The position numbers and the translations under genes are program-made. Under the pieces are notes generated by a model, which was not told where the DNA came from, ran no database searches, and saw nothing but the letters and a program-made list of their open reading frames with translations. DNA of 45,383 nucleotides from an uncultured Bacteroidales bacterium (lineage in GTDB: Bacteria; Bacteroidota; Bacteroidia; Bacteroidales; Muribaculaceae), in contig URNY01000002.1 in assembly GCA_900549375.1 (NCBI GenBank), positions 1 through 45,383 of the forward strand, given 5' to 3'. Each line of letters starts with the position of its first letter. Within the stretch, counting starts at the first letter, position 1. Shown here piece after piece: positions 40,985 to 45,383 of the stretch.

Positions 40985-42403
40985 TCAGGCAATCCCCGCG
41001 ATACTACGTATCTTCTCCGGCCCGTAATATTGACGGATATTGGATATATCCATCTCCGTGGCTGTCCGGATGAAACTATCGAAACTCTTCAGAAGATCGG
41101 CCAAGGCCGTCATGGAGTTTTCAGTCTGCTGACTGTAGAGCGTGCCGCTCACCGACCCGTTCTCAAGCTTCCCCTGCAGCGCACCGTTCACGCCCGATAT
41201 ATCCTCCATCATCTTCATCTGTATGTTCAGGAGCTCGGTGATGCCATGATTCGCCGAATTCGAATTCACCTGCTGAGGCAACGGCATCCCCGCCTTAGGC
41301 CTATACACAATGATGCCGTTGAACCGGCTCCATTCCTCGGCGATGTCGTTGATGTCGCTCCCTTCTGGCAGCGACCCTTCGGGAAAGAGCAGAACGCCTT
41401 TCGCCGAAGCACGCAATATCCAGTCATACATCGATATCAGCCGGTTGGTGAATTTCTGCTGGTCGATTATATCGCTCACGAATGAATGTATCTCGCCGTC
41501 GATAAAGGGATAGGCTTTGAAAACATACGGATGGCCCCCATGGCTGTAGGGCGAACGGCGCCGACAGAGCACCTCCCCGCCCGGCGCCAGGAATTTGCAT
41601 TCCCACTCCTCCTCGACTCTCCATTCGCGCCTTATCCCCTCCCCTTCGGGCAATTCACTTCCCGCCTCTACCGTGAAATAGCGGCCTGCGGCAAGATCAT
41701 GGCAATGATAACACTGGCAGTATGTCTTGCGCCATACTTCCCACACCCTGCACTTTCTCCCCTCTCCGGCGCCGGCATAGATCGAGGCGAGGAAATCGAT
41801 ATCCTCACCGCTCCGGGCGAATTCGGCGCACAAAGCCCGGAAATCCATATCATGGATCTCGCCCGCAAGGTCGCAGTCCTGATGCCGGAAATCACGCGAT
41901 TCCATATCCGTGAAAAACTTGTCGGGCTGAACGAAATCCGTCCAGCAATCCGTCCGGCCGCATTTCCTGCCATACCATTTGCGATGCACGGCCAGCCCGC
42001 TTATCAGAAACTCCTCCATCGTGCGTGCATAGACCTCCTCCATGCGGTTCAGGTCCATATTATAATCCAGAAGCTTCTGCATCATTGCGGCCTCGCCGCT
42101 CTCCGCCATATCCCGCGCCGCACACCGCGGCGTCTCCCAGCGATTGCGGAAAACGCCCAGCACATTCCTCACCAGCCGCCGTATCAGATTGTTCTTCAGC
42201 GGCACATTCCCCTGACTCCGGATATAGTCCTCCTCACGCATCCGCGTGCCCTCCACAGGAATCATATCGCCCCACTGGTCGCCATATGTAAAACGCTTGT
42301 TCCGCTCCCTGTCGCGCCGGAAACCGGCCATCCCCTCCCAGCAGTCCATTGCCCGTCGCAGAAGCTCCTCATCTCTCTCGATCTCTCTGATATTCTCTCT
42401 CAT
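40985..42403 (-). CDS. Orphan phage portal-like protein
   Basis: This 472-residue protein resembles P22/crAss-type portal proteins. It has an N-terminal RDRERNKRFTYGDQWGDMI block, NLIRRLVRNVLGVFRNRWETP, a middle FVQPDKFFTDMESRDFRHQDCDLAGEIHDM stretch like the portal VDPxxxxxD region, and a helical C-terminal part (TELLNIQMKMMEDISGVNGALQG). Portals are the dodecameric rings through which tailed phages package DNA. No terminase, capsid or tail gene is near. It has many Cys, Trp and Met residues and is otherwise intact. It may be a domesticated phage gene, or a cellular protein with only a similar layout. Confidence 0.55.
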   Translation of the reverse strand: MRENIREIERDEELLRRAMDCWEGMAGFRRDRERNKRFTYGDQWGDMIPVEGTRMREEDYIRSQGNVPLKNNLIRRLVRNVLGVFRNRWETPRCAARDMAESGEAAMMQKLLDYNMDLNRMEEVYARTMEEFLISGLAVHRKWYGRKCGRTDCWTDFVQPDKFFTDMESRDFRHQDCDLAGEIHDMDFRALCAEFARSGEDIDFLASIYAGAGEGRKCRVWEVWRKTYCQCYHCHDLAAGRYFTVEAGSELPEGEGIRREWRVEEEWECKFLAPGGEVLCRRRSPYSHGGHPYVFKAYPFIDGEIHSFVSDIIDQQKFTNRLISMYDWILRASAKGVLLFPEGSLPEGSDINDIAEEWSRFNGIIVYRPKAGMPLPQQVNSNSANHGITELLNIQMKMMEDISGVNGALQGKLENGSVSGTLYSQQTENSMTALADLLKSFDSFIRTATEMDISNIRQYYGPEKIRSIAGIA

Positions 42404-42479
42404 AATTCAAAATCCAAAATTCAACATTCAAAATTATCTCCATTTTCTTTTCCGTGATGTTATATTCATTGAATTTGAT

Positions 42480-42487
42480 TAACTTTG
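42480..42487 (+). promoter_or_regulatory. -7 promoter box for the acyltransferase gene
   Basis: TAACTTTG matches TAnnTTTG, 60 bases before the ATG at 42547. It is the same octamer as in both tRNA promoters. No strong -33 box is present. Confidence 0.45.
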
Positions 42488-42546
42488 TAATTCCGGTTTT
42501 TTGCGCCGTCCAAACGGAGCGTAACCCCGGCTAATCGAAATTTATT

Positions 42547-43431
42547 ATGGCTGAATTGTCAGATAAAGAAATAAAACAGGACGAAGCCCTTGCATGCGCC
42601 CCCGGCGTCACGCCTGATGTCCTTACCGTCGACTCCGTCATCAAAATGGTGCCCGCTCTCAAAAACCACCGGCATTTCGTCGAGCGTGTGCTGCATAGTC
42701 TCATGATCGATGAAGTCAACGCAGTCCACCGCCGTCACTGCCATGCCACCGGAGTCGAATTCGCGCGGCTCCTCGTGGAGGAGGAATTCAGGTTCAGACT
42801 CCGCGTCGACAATGAGGATGTGCTCGACCGTTTCCCTGTCGACCCTTTCATCACTGTCAGCAACCACCCCTTCGGAGGCATGGACGGAATCATTCTCATC
42901 CATCTTGTAGGCAAACACCGCCCCGATTATCAGGTAATGGTCAACATGTTCCTCAACAACATCTCGGCCATGCGGCCCGTCTTCATAGCCGTCGATCCCA
43001 TCAAGACCGACGACCCCGAAAAGAAAGCGGTGACGATGCAGGGCATACGCCGCGCGATAGCTCATGTGCGCGGTGGCCATCCCCTCGGTTTCTTCCCCGC
43101 CGGCGCCGTCTCGAAAGTGGACCGCACCCTCCATATCAGCGATCGTCTGTGGCAACCCACCATCACCCGGCTCATCATGCAGCTCAAGGTGCCGGTGATT
43201 CCCATTTATTTCCACGGCCATAACTCCGCATTCTTCAACATTCTCGGGCTCATCGACTGGCGTTTGCGCAGCGCGCGCCTTCCCCGCGAGCTCTTCAAGA
43301 TGCGCAACTCCGAAGTCCACGTCTCCATCGGCGAACCCATCTCCGTAGCCGAGCAATCCGCCTACACCGACCCCGACGCCCTCGGCCGCTTCCTCCGCGA
43401 ACGCACCTATGCCCTCGCCTCCCTCCCCTGA
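42547..43431 (+). CDS. Lysophospholipid/glycerol acyltransferase-family protein
   Basis: This 294-residue protein belongs to the PlsC-like acyltransferase superfamily. The catalytic block appears as NHPFGGMDG (residues 106-114), a His-x5-Asp spacing seen in the OlsA/hemolysin-type branch instead of the common His-x4-Asp. A second block is GFFPAGAVSK, the counterpart of FPEGTRS, and VPVIPIYFHGHNS follows. It should transfer a fatty acyl group to a lyso-lipid at the inner membrane. Bacteroides glycine-lipid synthesis uses a protein of this branch, but the N-acyltransferase partner is not next to it here, so the acceptor is open. Confidence 0.82.
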   Translation: MAELSDKEIKQDEALACAPGVTPDVLTVDSVIKMVPALKNHRHFVERVLHSLMIDEVNAVHRRHCHATGVEFARLLVEEEFRFRLRVDNEDVLDRFPVDPFITVSNHPFGGMDGIILIHLVGKHRPDYQVMVNMFLNNISAMRPVFIAVDPIKTDDPEKKAVTMQGIRRAIAHVRGGHPLGFFPAGAVSKVDRTLHISDRLWQPTITRLIMQLKVPVIPIYFHGHNSAFFNILGLIDWRLRSARLPRELFKMRNSEVHVSIGEPISVAEQSAYTDPDALGRFLRERTYALASLP

Positions 43432-43473
43432 TCCCTCCCCTCGATCTCCCTCCTGTTTCTACTGCTCTCCTGT

Positions 43474-43544
43474 CTCTCCTCATTGTTCTCCTTCCTCTCC
43501 TCATTGTTCTCCTTCCTCTCCTCATTGTTCTCCTTCCTCTCCTC
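43474..43544. repeat. 21-bp tandem repeat, about 3.4 copies
   Basis: The unit CTCTCCTCATTGTTCTCCTTC is repeated exactly at 43474-43494, 43495-43515 and 43516-43536, followed by 8 bases of a fourth copy. It starts 43 bases after the acyltransferase stop and is very pyrimidine-rich on the plus strand. Because 21 is a multiple of three it stays open in several frames, but no start codon or conserved protein supports translation. Confidence 0.9.
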
Positions 43545-43558
43545 CCGTGCGCAGCCGG

Positions 43559-43581
43559 TTGCGTGAAGGAACTTTAGTTCC
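43559..43581 (+). repeat. GCGTGAA-headed hairpin, copy 1
   Basis: TTGCGTGAA is followed by a 5-bp stem GGAAC/GTTCC with loop TTTA. It lies 17 bases before the ATG of the sigma-54 activator, with an A-rich stretch in between. A second copy is at 45298-45320. It may be a REP-like element or a leader hairpin. Confidence 0.6.
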
Positions 43582-43598
43582 CCTTGAGCAAAAAAATC

Positions 43599-44777
43599 AT
43601 GCCAATGCCAACTCCAACTCTTTCCCGGGAAATCCCCGAAGACATAGCGAAAGCCAAACAGCGCTTCTCGATCATAGGCAACGCCCCGGCCCTCCTCCGG
43701 GCGATTGCCCGCGCCATCAAAGTGGCCCCCATCGACCTCTCCGTCCTCGTAACAGGAGAAAGCGGCGCCGGCAAGGAGTTCTTTCCGAAGATCATCCACC
43801 AGTTCGGCGCCCGCAAGCACAAAAAATATATCGCCGTAAACTGCGGCGCAATCCCCGAAGGCACTATCGACAGCGAACTCTTCGGACATGAGAAAGGCTC
43901 CTTTACCGGCGCCATCTCTGCCCGCAAGGGATATTTCGAAGAAGCCGACGGCGGAACCATCTTCCTCGATGAGGTTGCCGAACTCCCGCTCACAACTCAG
44001 GCCCGCCTCCTGAGGGTGCTCGAAACCGGCGAATTCCTCAAGGTCGGATCCTCCACCGTCCAGAAAACCGACATCCGCATTGTGGCCGCCACCAACGTCG
44101 ACCTCCTCAAAGCCGTCGAAAAAGGGAAATTCCGCGAAGACCTCTACTATCGTCTCTCCACCATCCGCATCGACGTCCCAAACCTCCACGACCGCGGCGA
44201 CGACATAAAACTCCTCGCCCGCAAATTCGCAGCCGATTTCTCCGAGAAATACATGACGGCTCCCATCTCTTTCTCCGACGAAGCGCTCCGGGCGATGCTC
44301 GTATACCGCTGGCCGGGAAATGTGCGCCAGCTCAAGAATTTCGTCGAGCAGTTCGCCCTCTTCGAGGCCGGCTCCGAGATCTCCCGTCAGGAGGTCATCG
44401 AAGCCCTGCCCCTCGACCGCTCCTCGATCTCGACACCCGCTCCAACCCGCAAGAACGCCGACTACGAAGCCGAGCGCGAAATGCTCTGGCAGCTCATCCT
44501 CGGCATGAAAGCCGAAATCGCAGAGCTCAGGGGCGCCGTCGTGGCAACTGCCCCCGCCTCCCCCGTGCCTGCCTCGCCGATGCAATCCTCCTCGAAATCG
44601 CTTATCAAATATCCGGTAGAAGATCTCCTCGCCCCATCCCTCGAAGACTCCGAGAAATTCGCCATCGCAGCCGCCCTCGAACGCAACGGCTCCGATAAAA
44701 AAGCCGCCGCCGAAGAACTCGGCATCTCCCTCCGCACCCTCTACCGCAAAATCAAAGAGCTCGGCCTCGAACAATAA
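43599..44777 (+). CDS. Sigma-54-dependent transcriptional activator lacking a receiver domain
   Basis: This 392-residue protein begins almost directly with the AAA+ domain: FSIIGNAPALLRAI, Walker A GESGAGKE (53-60), the sigma-54-contact loop GSFTGA (100-105, Ser in place of the usual Ala), Walker B FLDEV (122-126) and the arginine-finger region REDLYYRLSTIRIDVP. A spacer of about 60 residues leads to a Fis-type helix-turn-helix at the C-terminus (AAALERNGSDKKAAAEELGISLRTLYRKIKEL). It should hydrolyse ATP to open sigma-54 promoters. With no N-terminal sensor, control must come from level, partner proteins or the central spacer. An in-frame ATG two codons later is an alternative start. It lies one base before lptE. 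Confidence 0.92.
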   Translation: MPMPTPTLSREIPEDIAKAKQRFSIIGNAPALLRAIARAIKVAPIDLSVLVTGESGAGKEFFPKIIHQFGARKHKKYIAVNCGAIPEGTIDSELFGHEKGSFTGAISARKGYFEEADGGTIFLDEVAELPLTTQARLLRVLETGEFLKVGSSTVQKTDIRIVAATNVDLLKAVEKGKFREDLYYRLSTIRIDVPNLHDRGDDIKLLARKFAADFSEKYMTAPISFSDEALRAMLVYRWPGNVRQLKNFVEQFALFEAGSEISRQEVIEALPLDRSSISTPAPTRKNADYEAEREMLWQLILGMKAEIAELRGAVVATAPASPVPASPMQSSSKSLIKYPVEDLLAPSLEDSEKFAIAAALERNGSDKKAAAEELGISLRTLYRKIKELGLEQ

Positions 44778-44778
44778 A

Positions 44779-45291
44779 ATGAAAAAAAATCTTATAATTC
44801 TTCTCGCAATCCTGCCGACCCTGCTCCTTGCCGGTTGCATTCCCAGCTTCCGCTTCAACGGCTCGGCGATAAACTATGATGTCTATAAGACCATCAACGT
44901 CTCCGAATTTCCGATCCGGGCCGCCCTCGTCTATCCGCCGCTCCAGCAGACCTTCGAGAACGAGCTCCTCAACTATATCTCCCGCAACACCAAACTTCAG
45001 GAAATAGACGGTCCTGCCGACATTGAGCTTTCCGGCGAAATCACCGGTTACTCCCTCTCCCCGCAGGCCGTGGGCACCGATGCCTACGCCACCGAGACAC
45101 GCCTCACGATCACCGTCCGCGTAAAATATGTCGACAACAAAAACCCCGCCAACAACACCGACCAGACATTCTCCGCATACCGCCAGTTCTCCTCATCGCT
45201 GATGCTCACCGATGTTCAGGATGACCTCTGCGACCAGATATCCAAAGAACTCGTAACCCTCATCTTCAACGCCACCCTCGGCAACTGGTAG
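44779..45291 (+). CDS. lptE: LptE-family outer membrane lipoprotein (LPS assembly)
   Basis: This 170-residue lipoprotein has a signal with the lipobox LLAGC (Cys20). It is followed by FRFNGSAINYDVYKTINVSEF, PPLQQTFENELLNYISRNTKLQEIDGPADIELSGEITGYSLSP and a final VQDDLCDQISKELVTLIFNATLGNW, as in Bacteroidetes LptE. LptE plugs the LptD barrel that inserts lipopolysaccharide in the outer leaflet. It begins one base after the activator stop, so the two are probably translated from one mRNA. lptD is not in the window. Confidence 0.9.
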   Translation: MKKNLIILLAILPTLLLAGCIPSFRFNGSAINYDVYKTINVSEFPIRAALVYPPLQQTFENELLNYISRNTKLQEIDGPADIELSGEITGYSLSPQAVGTDAYATETRLTITVRVKYVDNKNPANNTDQTFSAYRQFSSSLMLTDVQDDLCDQISKELVTLIFNATLGNW

Positions 45292-45297
45292 CCCCGG

Positions 45298-45320
45298 GTG
45301 CGTGAAAGCACTTTAGTGCG
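45298..45320 (+). repeat. GCGTGAA-headed hairpin, copy 2
   Basis: GTGCGTGAA is followed by the stem GCAC/GTGC with loop TTTA. It lies 19 bases before the ATG at 45339, again with an A-rich stretch in between. It matches copy 1 at 18 of 23 positions, and two of the differences (A to C and T to G) form a compensated base pair. Confidence 0.6.
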
Positions 45321-45338
45321 CCCAAAACTAAAAAAGCT

Positions 45339-45383
45339 ATGTCCCGCCCATATTTCATCATCCCCGACATCGAGCGCTTCCCG
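45339..45383 (+). CDS. Unidentified protein, N-terminal fragment (partial)
   Basis: An ATG opens a frame that runs off the right edge after 15 residues (MSRPYFIIPDIERFP). The fragment is too short to assign. The A-rich leader and hairpin upstream match those before the sigma-54 activator gene, which supports it as a real start. There is no hydrophobic signal in the visible part. Confidence 0.5.
   Translation, partial: MSRPYFIIPDIERFP

Noticed and set aside
41713..41732. TGGCA...TTGC resembling a sigma-54 -24/-12 site
   Set aside because: The spacing is one base too long and it lies inside the portal-like coding sequence.
42404..42436. ATTCAAAAT repeats upstream of the portal-like gene
   Set aside because: Low-complexity AT sequence; it includes a chance TAATTTTG on the minus strand but no -33 box.
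42559..43356. Minus-strand ORF of 265 codons opposite the acyltransferase
   Set aside because: Low-complexity acidic and His-rich shadow; the plus-strand gene has catalytic motifs.
43407..44858. Minus-strand ORF of 483 codons opposite the sigma-54 activator, ending in NNEERKE repeats
   Set aside because: Antisense shadow in GC-rich codons. The repeats are only the 21-bp DNA tandem repeat read in reverse.
1..45383. CRISPR arrays, insertion sequences and rRNA genes
   Set aside because: None seen: no regularly spaced repeats, transposase ORFs or rRNA sequence.

Overview
The window looks like chromosome of a gut-type Bacteroidales bacterium, most probably near Muribaculaceae or Bacteroidaceae; this is inferred from gene content and not from a phylogeny. 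Supporting signs are repeated Bacteroidetes-type promoters (TAnnTTTG about 19-20 bases after a TTTG/TTG box), a PorZ-like protein with a type IX secretion C-terminal sorting domain, a YfhO-family membrane protein, an LptE lipoprotein, a Mrp ATPase of the kind that lacks the CxxC pair, and a GH2/galK/galM galactose cluster. Nearly all the DNA is coding, with short intergenic gaps and many ATGA/GTGA-type overlaps.

Layout. (1) 1-5740: the tail of a MATE-like transporter, a GH3-family protein on the minus strand, then a plus-strand run of outer-membrane phospholipase A, a membrane GT2, Mrp and TrmB. (2) 5722-14517, minus strand: leuS, a secreted GH13 amylase, rdgB, a PorZ-like T9SS protein and a BspA-type leucine-rich-repeat protein. 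(3) 14625-26940: an exopolysaccharide/capsule locus. Its minus-strand backbone is a WecA-like initiating transferase, Wza-like export lipoprotein, Wzc-like tyrosine autokinase, CpsB-like phosphatase, Wzx flippase, EpsG/Wzy-like polymerase and a GT4 split into two ORFs. A convergent plus-strand arm holds a GT4, a putative sulfotransferase and a GT2. (4) 27163-28547: panB, tRNA-Pro(GGG) and tRNA-Asp(GTC), each tRNA with its own promoter and terminator. (5) 28650-35979, plus strand: aroQ, an O-methyltransferase, rbfA, a LolC/E-like permease, an Lrp/AsnC regulator, a YfhO-like membrane protein, a small methyltransferase-like protein and xerD. (6) 36075-40817, minus strand: a periplasmic GH2 beta-galactosidase, galK and galM, with a clear promoter and an overlapping inverted repeat. 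(7) 40985-45383: an orphan phage-portal-like gene, a lysophospholipid-type acyltransferase, a 21-bp tandem repeat, a sigma-54 activator without a receiver domain, lptE and the start of one more gene.

How it works together. The EPS locus encodes a complete Wzx/Wzy route: priming of undecaprenyl phosphate, sugar addition, flipping, polymerisation, and kinase/phosphatase-controlled export. A possible sulfation step is the least routine part. The gal cluster is a self-contained route from beta-galactoside to galactose-1-phosphate. PldA, LptE, the LolC/E-like permease and PorZ all concern the outer membrane or cell surface.

The observations most worth a second look are the GT4 broken exactly between its two Rossmann domains, the putative sulfotransferase in the EPS locus, the orphan portal-like gene, and two matching hairpin leaders (43559-43581 and 45298-45320) whose stems differ by a compensatory base-pair change.
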